DNA of 64,000 nucleotides from the NCBI GenBank assembly GCA_026545225.1, contig CM048847.1:6690501-6754500 (forward strand). The letters run 5' to 3'. The notes below the pieces were generated by a model. That model saw nothing but the letters and a program-made list of their open reading frames with translations, searched no databases and was not told the DNA's origin. The stretch is from Cornus controversa. Lineage: Eukaryota > Streptophyta > Magnoliopsida > Cornales > Cornaceae. The translations under genes and the position numbers were made by a program. Below, piece by piece: positions 1 through 12,509 of this stretch (its first letter is position 1; each line of letters opens with the position of its first letter).

Positions 1-2266
1 CGGGGGATGTCAAGAGGCGTACCGAGGTATTTGGACTCAAGACGGGTGAAAAAATGAGCTCTCGGTCGACCTTGGGCGATAGAGACTCCAAAAATTGCAT
101 TCCCGGTCGACCTTGGGCGATGGAGGATCAAACAGGCCAGCAGAAGGGGGATCGATCGCCCCATTTGAGGGGGATCGATCGCCCCATGATTTTTCAAAGG
201 GGATCCCACCAGCAGCTGGGCGATCGATCGCCCAGTCCATGAATGCCCAAGCTGATCCGTTTTGTGCTATTTTAAGGCCCCTTTCATGCCTCATTGCTCC
301 CACTTGGAAAATTTAAGCCTTGGTGCCTCTCCTACATTAATATACACTCTAAAATCTTCCATTTTTATTTTCATACACCTACTTGATCATCATCATTCAT
401 CACCATCATCATCAATTACAGCTTTTATTCTCCTTCATCATTAAAATTTCAACTTTTTCATATCTCCTTCTTCACAAGAGGTGTGCATTCATCGTGGAAG
501 TGAGGAGATTTCTTTGAGAGGTTTTGTGCTACAAGTTTGGGGGAGGACATTGCATATTAACTGTGGGCTAGTTGGTTGATTTTGGTGCTCCATTCTGGCC
601 ATGACTTAGATGCTTCGGCACCACCTTCTCCTTAATTTTTTCGGAGGTAACTATTTTTTTTGTATTTCTATTTTTTTTATTTATTTTTTTTCTTCTTTAT
701 TTTATTTTATTTTATTTTTCTTTCTTTCTTTCTTCAGTAAAAAAAAAAAAAAATTCTATTTCATATTTATTTTCACTCATACTATTTCACTTGGTTTTTG
801 GGGTATAGTGGTTTGTTTTCACAGGTTGTAACATCCAAGTTTGGGGGTGTGCTTGCATTGCCTTCATACAACTTGGTGTGCTCTATTTTCTTGCCACTAC
901 TTCTCCGAATTCTTGGTAACATCGTTCTTACCCTTCTCTATGCTTTGATTGGGTGTACATTGAGGACAATGTACAGTTTAAGTTTGGGGGTGAGGTGATG
1001 CCTATTTTTGGTGCTTATTGCATTATGGGGGAAATTTTTGTGAAATTCTTCTTGTATTAGGATTTTATTTTATTTTATTTTCTTAGTTTGTTTATTTTAT
1101 TTTGTTTTGTTTTATTTTTAGATAGAATGTTTTGACATTATTCAAAGGATTAATACCTTATGTAGGTGCATAACTTGCAATTTTTGAGTAAGTTTTAAAT
1201 TTTTGGAAACTGTGGTTTAAATTATGTGGTTTTAATCATGGTTTGCAATAACATATTTTGGGGTGATTAATTTTAGTTCCCTTACATGCACAAACACACT
1301 AGCATAGTCTTATGGGGTATAGACTGTGGTTTTGAGTTATTGAGTTACATATGCTTGATATTAATTAGTATCTCTTGAGAATGAGTACCGATAATGTGTT
1401 TTACTTGACTTCAATGAAAAAGAAAAAGAAAAGAAGAAAAAAAAAGTGATGAATAAGCAAATCAATTTGATCTTTTTCATGAGTAACTGGGCCTCTATGC
1501 CTCAGGAAGCACGGAGTGTTCGCGTCAAAAGTGAAAGGGTGAGAAAAGATGAGCATTGGTTGTCTTGATTTGTAGCCTGACTGATTCGAGTAATTAGGTC
1601 TTCGGGGTATCTTAAAGCCTAGTGCCCTAAAGCCATCTGGTTTGGGAGCCACTGACTGAAAGCTTGCTACATGGATCTTTCAGAAAGCTTAATAAATCAA
1701 GACATTGCACAACCAATGAAGCAATGAAAAAAAAGGAATGATGAAAAAAAAATAGAAAAGTCATGTATGCATGTTGGGAAGTATGATTTCAATAAGGGGA
1801 GCTAGTGAGTTGAAGGGGTATGTGCCTTAATATATTCAGAGCTTGGTTATGCTCCATGAGATGAATGCTAGTTCACTTTACACGAGGGAGCTAGAGTTGA
1901 TTATTTTGAGATATGTTGATGTGAATTATGCATGGGAACCATTGCTTTTGAATTATAGAATTTGAAAGTTTGGAATTATTCTTGAATGCAAGTTTGTAAC
2001 TATGTATTCTAATCTTCTTCTTGAATTAATGTTTAAACAGAAATTTTGAATGTTTGTGGGTAACATTTCTGGAAACCCTCACGAGACTATAACTCGTCCA
2101 CTAGGGGGAACCTAGGGGTTCAAAGGCTTGTTGCATATGCTAAATGCAATCGTTTCTCCCACGAAAGAGGAGTTGGGTAGTTTAGTTTGTGTTTAGTTAG
2201 TTTCCTTTGTTTTAGTTTTATTTTGTTCTATTGCTAAGGGACTAGCAATATGTAAGTTTGGGGGTG
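1..2266 (+). mobile_element. LTR-retrotransposon fossil, 3' internal region (Ty3/gypsy, Athila/Tat-like)
   Basis: I see no gag-pol coding here. The 11-base word AAGTTTGGGGG occurs exactly four times (533-543, 837-847, 980-990, 2254-2264). It resembles the polypurine tract that precedes the 3' LTR in Athila/Tat-type plant elements, and the last copy is followed at once by a TGTGATCGG sequence that could start an LTR. Low-complexity T-rich and A-rich tracts lie at 640-760 and 1415-1450. The family assignment rests only on these tract motifs. It is an old, non-coding relic. Confidence 0.5.
54..240. repeat. cluster of short palindromic words
   Basis: Two near-identical copies of GGTCGACCTTGGGCGAT are followed by two copies of GGGGATCGATCGCCCC and by the 20-base perfect palindrome CTGGGCGATCGATCGCCCAG, all within about 190 bp. 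The words are self-complementary and GC-rich in an otherwise AT-rich area. They probably belong to an LTR-type element; no protein is implied. Confidence 0.8.
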
Positions 2267-2650
2267 TGATCGGCGTTGAATGTTACGCATTCTAACCTCT
2301 TAATTTGCATAATTTATTCTCTTAGTGATAGTTTATATGTAATTTTACTCTGTTTTGTGTATTTTCTGTCTTTTTCAGGGCCTTAATGATTATTTCAGAT
2401 AAAACCATGATTTTGGGCTTTTAAAGATGATATCCAAGAAGGTTATATGAAGCCTACATCTAATGGGTCCATTCAACTCCATATTTCAACTCAAAACAGT
2501 CCAATAAAGTGGTCCAAGAGAATTACAACTGCTTAAGGAGGTTACGGGCCTGAAGCCCAATTCTGCACTTAATCCAATTTTAATCCCGTTTTGGAAAGTG
2601 GACCTAAAGTCTTATTTTCGAGCATCAATTCAACTTAATTCCTGCGTAGG
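2265..2650 (+). mobile_element. probable LTR start of the relic, truncated
   Basis: The sequence beginning TGTGATCGGCG follows a polypurine-like tract directly, as a 3' LTR would. No matching LTR end is visible. From about 2,650 the sequence changes character to the leader of another element, so the right boundary is approximate. Confidence 0.35.
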
Positions 2651-3419
2651 TTGAATGAAATTCGATTCTGGACACTTTTATATTTCACTTTCAATGACAT
2701 ATCCCTACTATTGGGAATTCTTTATCTGTCGTCATCCAGACGAAACAACCCAACATCCACAAGAGCCGGCGTATTGTAAGAGGAACGCTACTCCAAGAAA
2801 AATGTCTGATCAGGCCATTTTTCCCAGTTAGCCCAACTCCGGCAATATGCCTTCCTTGTATCCCATCTCAATTGCCAACCCCGGCAAAACACACATCAAT
2901 CTCATAAGTCCCTAAGTATCTCTAAGGACTTAAACACTCGCAAACTCCCTTGCGGTATCTCTTCATTGCTCACTAATGAGACTTAATCACCAAATCAAAG
3001 GTCTAAACTCAACCAACTCTGGGAGTTATTACCAATCGAAACTGGTTTCACACACCAACACTTTGATCTTTCATTAGGATTGCTCAAACCGAGCAAGTCA
3101 TTCCACTATCATCCATAGGTAATCGAACTTATCATTTATACAACTATCAACCATTGCCTATCTCCAAATCAACACGTGATTTGACCATCAGTCCTTAGGT
3201 ATTCGAACCTATGACTTTGATACCCTAGGTTTCCAAACCTAATGCCTTAACAGCAATCCAAAGTTTCCTCAACCCTTACCCGTCGCCCCTGGGTATACCA
3301 ACCTAGTGCTCTCATAGCATTCTGGTATTAGGTACATAATCCAACCTTCTCAACCATACATATGATATGTCCATCACCCGTCGTCCCTAGGTATTCCAAC
3401 CTAGAGCTCTGATACCATG
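2650..3419 (-). mobile_element. leader of a minus-strand Ty3/gypsy element with primer-binding site and degenerate repeats
   Basis: On the minus strand the LTR edge at 3,420 is followed by GCATGGTATCAGAGC (3,403-3,418 region), the initiator-tRNA(Met) primer-binding site typical of chromoviruses such as Tekay. Further into the leader, about four degenerate copies of a unit containing a CCTAGGTATTCNAACCTA-like word lie between about 3,100 and 3,418. Some copies still carry a remnant of the primer-binding word. No gag coding is recognisable, and the element is cut off on its left. Confidence 0.6.
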
Positions 3420-3598
3420 CTGTCACGCCCCGGTTCCCGAGGCCCAAAAATCGAGGTGTGAACCCCGTGAGATCACCCTCACGCTATTACCACCACCTGA
3501 TCATACAACTCAATTTCCTATTATTTTCACGAAAATTGGGCATGACCCCTTCTAAATAATCAGCTCCTGACATGATATACCTGCTTTACAATTTATAT

Positions 3599-3672
3599 GG
3601 ACACTTCTGGGCACGTGTCCCCCCAACATTTATATCTAAACAATAAAAATGGACACTTCTGGGCCCGTGTCC
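3599..3672 (-). repeat. duplicated G-box hairpin in LTR
   Basis: Two copies, 52 bp apart, of a 22-base hairpin: one arm GGACAC, the other GTGTCC. The first copy contains the G-box core CACGTG; the second has CCCGTG. The same duplicated unit lies at 9,949-10,021 and 20,661-20,734 in other copies of this LTR family. Confidence 0.85.
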
Positions 3673-4389
3673 CCCCAATATTTCTACAACATGCATAATA
3701 CAATCATAAATATACATGCCTCAGTCCTTGAATGTCCGTATTAAATACATACATCACATGAATAAAATACAACTAAAGGAGCTGAATCAACATAATCGCT
3801 TTATACATTTAATCCAAATGTAAAGCATCTATCTATCCACTATCCTGGACATACATTAGGTTCTAAGGAATCTACTTACTACCTCTGCAACCGGTGCTGT
3901 CAGGCCCCTAACTAACTCCAAAACCAACAACACCTGCAAAACCTGGGAGGGGGTGAGCTCAAAGGCCCAACAAGGTATGTAGAACCATACTATCACCGCT
4001 GCAGCAGGTTGATTCTCACATATTCTCAAAAATATACATGCACTCAAATATATCACAATATTTAAGACCATGCTCTACCTAGCATGCATGAACCAACGAT
4101 GTATGTGGCTACTCTAGCACATATGAACATACATAATCCACAACACATGATTTTAGAAATCATTTTCAACATGCTTGAAAGCAGTAAACATTCTGCACCA
4201 ATATGTATATAGAACCTATATGTCAACACGTTTACATAAACGATGTAAATCAACTACCACATCTCCTACTCGTCAAGTAACACATCACAAATGCAATAAA
4301 GATGCATTTAAACAGGAAAACATGCTTAACAGATAAACACATAAGCATAAAGGTATTTTTCACCTTCCACGGTCATAATCCGATACACA

Positions 4390-4845
4390 AGACAAGCATC
4401 AAAGCTTGCACATACTCTCACTCTCGGTCCTCATCCGATACCCCACATGATTGGCCCGCTCCGAGGATCATGTGACCTAGGACAACTCCGATACCATCCT
4501 ATGACCTGGACCACTCCGAAAGGTCATTCTACCCTGGCAATGTATAGGATTGCCATTATGTGAGGGGACAGCTCCGAGACTCACATTCGTTGGACATACT
4601 CCGAATTCCAGGCATTAAGCCTGAGCATGGCGGGTCCACTCCGAGGGCCATACTTGTTGGACACACTCCGATGGCAATATATTGGTTTGCCAAATTGTGA
4701 GGGGGCAACTCTAAAGCTCACAAACGTTGGACACACTCCGATTCTAGGCGTAAAGCCTTTGTATGGCGGGTCCACTCCGAGGGCCATACGTAGTGGATAG
4801 TTATACCACTTCTCGTGACACGGTTAGACCACTCCGAAATCCCGT
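4390..4845 (-). repeat. array of about a dozen small hairpins sharing an ACTCCGA loop
   Basis: Successive perfect inverted repeats include CACATGAT/ATCATGTG (4,444-4,474), ATGACCT/AGGTCAT (4,501-4,527), TGGCAAT/ATTGCCA (4,535-4,555), ATGTGAG/CTCACAT (4,558-4,586), CAGGC/GCCTG, ATGGC/GCCAT, TGGCAA/TTGCCA, TTGTGAG/CTCACAA, GTATGGC/GCCATAC, AGTGG/CCACT and CACGG/CCGTG. Stems differ in sequence while most of the longer loops contain ACTCCGA or a close variant. It lies about 1.0-1.4 kb from the 3' end of the minus-strand LTR. Function unknown. Confidence 0.8.
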
Positions 4846-7019
4846 GCACCCCTTTTTGCGTTAATTTTCCCGCAACCTCCCATATATGCAATGTGGATGC
4901 ATACGTAACCAAGCATTCAATTTTATGCTATCCCAATGCACCAACTAGTATATAAGTACATAGCATGCATTTCTTTCTACCTAAACCCACATATCACCAC
5001 GTATGTGTCATTTCCCTCCTATACATGCAATATGGATGCATATATATATACAGCATAGTACATTCATGCTTCAACCCATGCTTATGAATACTAAAAAGAA
5101 GTATTTGGCATGCTTTTCATCACGTCCCAACACATATAGCACATATATGTTCAAAACCCGCATAAAACCTCTTATATGCAAACAGCTTCAACTTAGCACA
5201 TTTTTATCATGCTATAACCAATGCATGAGTTCAATATATATATATATGAAGCTAGCACGCATCTCACATTCACATTCCCACATATAAACACATATATGTC
5301 CAATCTTGCATATAAGTCCTATATGCACGTACACTAGCATAAGTACAGTCATGCTCTCATTCAATGCATGTATTCACTACAAGTAGCTAACATGCATTCC
5401 AATCACAATATATATACACACATATATATTACGTCACCCACATATGTAATAAGAACATATAGACACCTAGCATATCATAGTCATGCTTTGCAAATGCCCG
5501 CCAAAAGTTACATTCATACTTGGCATGCATTTCTACCACTGCAACCATATATATAATCACCTATATATATACTGAACCTCATGCATAAAAGCCACATATG
5601 CATACAAGACAACATATAGCTAAACATGTATTATTTAGCATACTCTTCATAGACTTTAATCTATACATACATGCATATCACAATGCAATTAGGCGAATCT
5701 AACATGTTATCGCTTCCCAAACCCGCACATACATATATATACACACACACACATATGTATATCCTCTCACATCCCATGTATGTACCACATTCCCTATACA
5801 CATATATATATAAGCGCCTACATATATATGTATATACACATACCACATATGATTAAATTGAGACATATGTAAATTACTCAACATACATAAAATATCTGTA
5901 TGAGATAGAGGCAAGAATCAACTTGCCTTAAGTCCAGCTCTCAACCGGTCCGTGCCTACAAATCGGTCTCTACCAAGTCCGGTCCGGTCCAGTCCTGTGT
6001 CAAAACCCACCCGAACAATCCATCGGGCCAGTTCGTTTCCTTTTTAAGTTTCGTGTTTGGCCCAACTCATGTCGTGGCCCAATCCTCATCATAACCCAAT
6101 TCCAAGTTCAAGCCCAAACCTCTCAATCCATGATGTCTCAACCCACATCATCAACCGTGAAGGTCCAAACAGCCTCATACAACCCTCCGACCCCACTACC
6201 AAAAACACCTCCACAACGGAGTCAAATCACCACCAAAGGCCAACTGAAGCCTCCATGACCACACCCGAGTCCACTATCAAAACTACCGTGGACGAACCCA
6301 GCTATTTCCACAACCCAAAAACCAATTCAATTTCCAATACCAAGCTGTCACCTTTTACTTTTCAATGTTACCATGCCCCAAAAACTCGCTTTTCATATAG
6401 TGCATATAATCACATCAATGCACTTATTCCACACCATGAATGCATTTTTGTCAAATCAATGCATTTTCCTTTCACCTCAAGATTGTCACAATGTCATCAC
6501 ACTCATATCATGAAAATCATCATGCTTATGCATTTCATAAGAAAATCATATCTTTCATGCACAAGTCTAAAAACTCACATTTTTCATCAAGAACATTCAT
6601 AGTCTCATTTGCGCATATACAATATACATAATGTAAGGACCAGAATTATTTTGACCAGTTCCGGGTGATTTTGGACCGGATTGATTTTTTTTTTTTGAAT
6701 AAATTAAATTCGGAAAGAATGTTATGTATATCTAAACAGATTGAATTATATGTATGTTGATGGAGGGTATGGAAAAATCATATATATATATATATATGGG
6801 AATATATATATATATGGTTGCATGGTGAGTGTGTATATATATATATGGAGACATGAGTATATATATATATATATTTAATGGGTCTTTATGTAATTATGAA
6901 TACATGGAGATGCACATTTGTAATTTTGTGCATGTAGAGGGTCAATAGTGTATGTGGGTTAAGTATGTATATATATATAATATATGTACATAAATAATGA
7001 GTGGACCTCATTTGGTAGA

Positions 7020-7230
7020 AGAAAAGAGGATAAGAAATGAGAGGAGGAGAAAGAATCAGCCGAAAGAAAAGAAAAAGAAGGAGAAAGAAAAGAAGAAAAA
7101 GAAAAGAAAAGAAAGAAAAAGAAAAGAAAAAAAGAAAAAGAAAAGAAAAGGGAAAAGGAGAGAGAGGAGAAGTCGGGGAGAGAGAGAAAACCGAGAAGAG
7201 GGAGAGGGAGATCGGGAGATTGAGAGAGAG
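7020..7230 (+). repeat. purine-rich low-complexity tract in LTR
   Basis: About 200 bases of nearly pure G/A on the plus strand. Counterparts occur at 17,265-17,450 (purine) and 13,835-13,925 (pyrimidine, minus-oriented copy). Lysine/arginine-rich translations of this tract are artefacts of composition. Confidence 0.85.
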
Positions 7231-9134
7231 ACCGGGGGAAGGAGGGGCCGCCGATCCGGCGCCGACGGTGGCCATGGCTGCCGACCGCGAACGGTGGAGC
7301 TCCGGCCTGGACGACGGTGGCGGCTGGCTCGTGGGTGGATAGCAACGACGAGGGCTGTTTGGCCGGGGTTTCTAGATCCGTCAATGATGGACTCGGTTCA
7401 CGGCGGCGGTGGTAGTTCCTGGCAGGGGTTTTGGCTCACGGTGGTGGGCTGGTGGTGAGGAGATGGGCCTTCCAAGTGCTTCGGCGAGATCGTGCCGAGG
7501 GGGGGTGTGCACGGCTTGATTGGGGTTGTGTTTGGTTCCATTTTTGGGGTTGTTCCAGTTGGGTTTTGAGGGGTTGTTTGGTGATGGAAATGAAGGCCGA
7601 TGGTGGGCGACGGCAGTGGCTGAGGGGTGATCGGCGAGTGGCTATGACAGTTGGGTTTCTGCCAGTTTGGTTGGCGGACATTGATGGCCGTCTTGGTTAC
7701 GATGGTGGCTTCAGAATTGGGCTTCCTTGGTTTTGAATGGGGCCGAAGATGGTGGCTTGTTTGGTTGCTGCTGTTGCTTCGGGGTAGTAGTAGTTGCTTA
7801 TATTTCTAGTGGGTGATCAAGGTGCCAAGGAGAGTGGTCGAAAATACAGTGGGCTTGATAGGTCTTAGTAGTATGGTGTGCTTGGGTTATGTTGATAGTT
7901 ATGGGTTGGATTTGGATTGGAAATGGGCTGAAATAAAATTGGGTTGGAATTGGTCTAAGCTTGGAATGGACTTAATGATGGGTTGGGCTACCGTGAAGGT
8001 GGTCCTTGGTTGGTCTCGGCAGCCATGTTTTGGGCCGTTTGGAGTGGCAATTAAATTGGACTTGGACATTGAATTGGATTGGTTTAAGTTGGACTTTAGA
8101 TTTGAAATGGAGCCGGATTGGATTGGAACCACGACACAGGACTGGACCGAGCATGGAAATAGGCCGCTTTGCGGGCGCGAACATAATAAAAGCGGGACCT
8201 AAGGCAAGTTGATTCTTGCCTCTATCTCCTATGTATATTTTAATTATGTTGAGTAATTTTACGTATGTTCTTAATTTGATCATATGTGGCGTTTGTATAT
8301 ATATATGTGCATATATATATAAAGGTGGATATTATATATATGTACGTGGGATGTGAGGATATATATATATGGGTAGATATATATATATATATATATATGT
8401 GTGTGGGCTTGGAGGGTAAGAGCATGGTTATATGCATATTTAGGGATTGAGCCATGTTAAGTATGCTAAATTATATATGTATACTTAGCCAGATGTTGTC
8501 TTGCATGTATATATGATTCTTATACATGAGTTGAATATATGTAAGTATATACGTGATTATATATGTGGTGCAGTAGTAGAAATGCATGCTAAATTGATTA
8601 TGGCATAGAAGGACATAGGAAAAGCATGAAGTATGTGAAGTGTTATGTATATTTTTTTTTGCTACCTATATGGGGGACATGATATATATATATACATATA
8701 TTTGCGTGATTGCGTATAGTTGTAAGAATGCATGTTGGTTGCTCATAGTAAATGCATGATTGTAATGAAAGCATGAATATGTTTATGCTGGTATAGGTAT
8801 ATATGTGATTATATGCAAAATGTGACATCTATATATATGTTTTGTATGTGCAAATGTGATTATGATTGATTTCGGTGAAAAGGGTGTTTATTGGTGAAAA
8901 TGTGAAGATGTGATGTTTATAGATTTATGCATGAGAGATGTAATTTTCCTGAAAATGCATAAGCATGATGATTTCCATGATATGAGTGTGATGACATTGT
9001 GACAATCTTAAGGTGAAAGGAAAATGCATTGATTTGACAAAAATGCATTCATGGTGTGGATAAGTGCATGGGTGTGATTATATGCACTATATATATGATT
9101 TTGGGGCAGGAGTGTGAAATTAAGATAAGGGGAA

Positions 9135-9245
9135 GGCCCCTAGGGTGAAAGACCCAAAACTTGGCCAAGAGGAGGTGCTCCCTTCGGGTTAGTAACCCGA
9201 TAAAGCACAAGCAGAGTTTGGGTGCCGAAGAGACCCTTACTATTG
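9135..9245 (+). repeat. conserved nested hairpin block of the LTR
   Basis: An inner perfect stem around TTCGGGTTAGTAACCCGA is enclosed by GTGCT/AGCAC, next to GGGT/ACCC and TTGGCCAA inverted repeats. The same block is almost unchanged at 19,690-19,800. A diverged minus-oriented copy at 23,660-23,770 keeps the folding with outer stem CGCT/AGCG in place of TGCT/AGCA. Confidence 0.75.
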
Positions 9246-9948
9246 GAGTGATGAGAAAGCCCCCTATGAATTAGTTTGGTGTGAGTTATATACGTATGTA
9301 TTTGCACTTTATGTGAAGCATCATGCATGATTTGAAAAATGTGGATGTTTGGGTAAAAATGCATGAGCATATGCATTTATGCATGATCCAATGGATCTTG
9401 TTGAGTAGGTGATGTGGTATTTAATTTTCATTGTTCATGTAATGCTTCTTTATATATATGTTTTCTACACATATGAATGCTAGATGTGTATTGCTCTTGA
9501 ACATGTTGTAAACGATTTTCATAAATCAGGTGTATTAGATTTAAATGTTCATAAGTGCTAGAACTGCCATATGCATTGTTGGTTCATGTATATTTTTGAG
9601 AATATGTGAGGATCGACCTGCTGCTGCGATGATAGTATGGTTCTACATACCTTGTTGGGCCTTTGAGCTCACCCCCTCCCAGGTTTTGCAGGTATTGCTG
9701 ATTACGGAGTCAGTTAGGGGACTCATCGTACCAGTTGCAGAGGTAGTAGTTAAATTCTTTAGAATTTAATGTGTAACTAGGACATTGGATTGACGTTCTG
9801 CATTTGGATTAGATGTATGGAGCGATAGTGTAGATTCAGTTCCTTCGGATGTATTTCATTCATGTGATGTATGTATATAATACGGACATTCAAGAACTGA
9901 GACATGTATATTTTTGATTCTATTATGCATGTTGTAGGAATGCTGGGG

Positions 9949-10021
9949 GGACACGTGCCCAAAAGTGTCCATTTTTATTGTTAGATATAAATGCTGGGGG
10001 GACACGTGCCCAGAAGTGTCC
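9949..10021 (+). repeat. duplicated G-box hairpin in LTR
   Basis: Two copies 51 bp apart of the GGACAC...GTGTCC hairpin, each containing CACGTG, about 250-320 bp from the LTR 3' end. Confidence 0.85.
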
Positions 10022-10268
10022 ATGTGAATTGTAAAGCAGGTGTAATATGCCAGGAGCTGATTATTTAGAATGGGTCATGCCTGATTTTCGTGAAAATCAT
10101 TTGCAAGGGCCATTGATGATCTTACGTCACCTGAAGGGTGTACATATAAAATGTTTCCGCAATAGAATAGATTATAATGAGACTAAGGTTTGGGATCTTG
10201 AGGTGAAATTATGAATTCACCCCCGTTTCCCTCGCTCCTAACCTGGTGTCAGAAACCGGGGCGTGACA

Positions 10269-10662
10269 CCACTAATATTTAAAATATGTAGGGCTTGCAA
10301 AAAGACTAAAATACCCCTAGGCCACTTAACGCACCTTCCCGGACTCCCTTTTTGATTCCAAAAACTCCTACGGTCTCGAAATCACTTCCTTAACTCTCTA
10401 AACATTTCATCTAAGTCATTCTCAAAAATAAATATTTCTAAGAATTTTCTGAATTTTTGGACCCACTTAAGTCGCATCCCGAGCCCCGGTTTGACCAAAA
10501 AGTCACACTTCTCCAAATCTCCCGAAAACTTTCCAAAACCTTAAAAACACTTCCCAAACATGTGTCCCACACTCAAAACATGTTAAACATCACTCAAAAT
10601 ACATTTATGGCAATTATAATGCAAAAATGCAAAACCGGCCAAAATTGGTCACGGTCTCTACA
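10269..10662 (-). mobile_element. end of a shorter-LTR-subfamily LTR, minus orientation
   Basis: Ends in GGTCTCTACA, whose complement TGTAGAGACC is the 5' end of the 2.8-kb LTR subfamily (compare the right end at 24,819). The composition matches that subfamily. The next base begins sequence homologous to 3,989 onward. Together with 6,360-6,631 it is probably the remains of one insertion. Confidence 0.6.
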
Positions 10663-12447
10663 CTATCACTGCTGCAGCAGGTCGATCCTCACATATTCTC
10701 AAAAATATACATACACTTAAATATATCACAATATTTAAGACCATGCTCTTCCTAGCATGCATGAACCAACAATGTATATGGCTACTCTAGCACGTATGAA
10801 CATAAAATCCACTACACATGATTTTAGAAATCATTTTCAACATGCTTGAAAGCAGTAAACATCCAGCACCAATATGTATATAGAATATATATGTCAAAAT
10901 ATTTACATAAATAATGTAAATCAAATACCATATCTCCTACTCATCAAGTAGCAAATCTCAAATGCAATTAAGATACATTTGAATAGAAAAACATGCTTAA
11001 TAGATAAACATATAAGCATAAAGGTATTTTCACCCTCCTCAGTCATAATCCGATACATAATACAAGCATCAAGGCTTGCACATACTCTCACTCTCGGCCC
11101 TCATCCGATACCCTACATGATTGGCCCACTCTGAGGATCATGTGACCTAGGACAACTCTGATAACCATCCTATGACCTGGACCACTCCGAAAGGTCATTC
11201 TACTATGGCAATGTATAGGATTGCCATTGTGTGAGGGGACAACTCTGAGGCTCACATTCGTTGGACATACTCCGATTCCAGGCATTATGCCTGAGCATAG
11301 CGGGTCCACTCCGAGGGCCATACTTCTTGGACATACTCCGATGGCAATATATTGGTTTGCCAAATTGTGAGGGGGCAACTCCGAAGCTCACTAATGTTGG
11401 ACACACTCCGATTCTAGGCATAAAGCCTTTGTATAACGGGTCCACTCCAAGGGCCATACGTAGTGGATAATTATACCACTTCTCGTGACACGGTTGGACC
11501 ACTCCGAAGTCCCGTGTACCTCTTTTGAGTTAATTTTCTCGCAACTTTTCATATATGCAATGTGGATGCATACGTAATCAAGCATTTTATTTTATGCTAT
11601 CCCAATGCACCAGCTAGTATTAAAGTACATAGCATGCATTCCTCTCTACATAAACCCACATATAACCACGTATGTGTCATTTCCCTCCCATATATGCAAT
11701 ATGGATGCATATATACATAGCATAATAATTTCATGCATCAACCTATGCTTATGAATACTAAAAAGAAGTATTTAGCATACTTCTCATCACATTCCAACAC
11801 ATATAGCGCATAAATGTTCAAAACCCGCATAATACCTCATATATGCCAACAACTTCAACTTAGCACATTTTTATCATGCTATAACCAATGCATACATTCG
11901 ATAGATATATATAAAGCTAGCATGCATTTCATATTCACATTCCCACATATAAATACATATATGTGTCACATCCTACATATAGTCACATATGCATGTATAC
12001 TAGCATAAATATAATCTTGCTTCCACTCAAGACATGCATTTACCACAAGTAACAAGCATACTCTTCATTCACAATATATAACCACATATATATTCTGTCA
12101 CCATATATGTATTAAGGACATATAAAACACTTAGCACATCATAATCATGCTTTTCAAATGCTCGCCAAAACCATATTCATATATATAGCATGCATTTCCA
12201 CTACTACCACAAATATATAATCACATATATATTTAACACCATGCATAAAAGCCACATATGCATACAAGACAACACATAGTTAAACATGTATTATTTAGCA
12301 TACTTTTCATAGACTTTAATCTATACCGTACATGCATATCACAATGCAAGGAAGCATTTAAATTTAATCATGTTTTCACATTCCAATTATATATACACAC
12401 CTATATATATTTTCACTCACATCCCACGCATATACTATATCTACCTT

Positions 12448-12509
<62 letters not shown>

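Larger units (their letters stand above)
3420..6631 (-). mobile_element. long LTR, Tekay-type, minus orientation (mosaic)
   Basis: The left edge TGTCACGCCCCGG is the complement of the GGGCGTGACA 3' end shared by all long LTRs here, and a primer-binding site abuts it, so this is the inner side of a 5' LTR. From 3,989 the sequence is nearly the same as that starting at 10,663 in the same orientation. From about 6,360 to 6,631 it instead resembles the shorter-LTR subfamily (compare 23,795-24,100). It is therefore a patchwork of two LTR subfamilies, not one simple LTR. Old and non-coding. Confidence 0.65.
6632..10268 (+). mobile_element. long LTR, Tekay-type, plus orientation, no internal region
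   Basis: Runs from TGTAAGGACC to GGGCGTGACA, the same termini as the 4.1-kb solo LTR at 16,887-20,981, with which it shares order and sequence. It contains (TA)n tracts, a purine-rich tract (7,020-7,230), a GC-rich block (about 7,240-8,200), a hairpin block (about 9,135-9,245) and the duplicated G-box hairpin. Flanks CATAA and CCACT do not match, so there is no target duplication, and it may have arrived by recombination. The surrounding minus-strand sequence on both sides (6,360-6,631 and 10,269-10,662) looks like one shorter-LTR subfamily that it interrupts. Confidence 0.75.

Noticed and set aside
6057-6602. 181-codon open stretch as a gene
   Set aside because: It lies wholly within minus-oriented LTR sequence that recurs elsewhere in the window.
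6997-7458. Lysine/arginine-rich open stretches
   Set aside because: They translate a purine-rich low-complexity tract of an LTR; the same tract occurs in other copies in other frames.
3420-10268. DNA transposon with inverted ends TGTCACGCCCC...GGGGCGTGACA
   Set aside because: The inverted match comes from two LTR 3' ends in opposite orientation; both are recognisable parts of the same LTR family.
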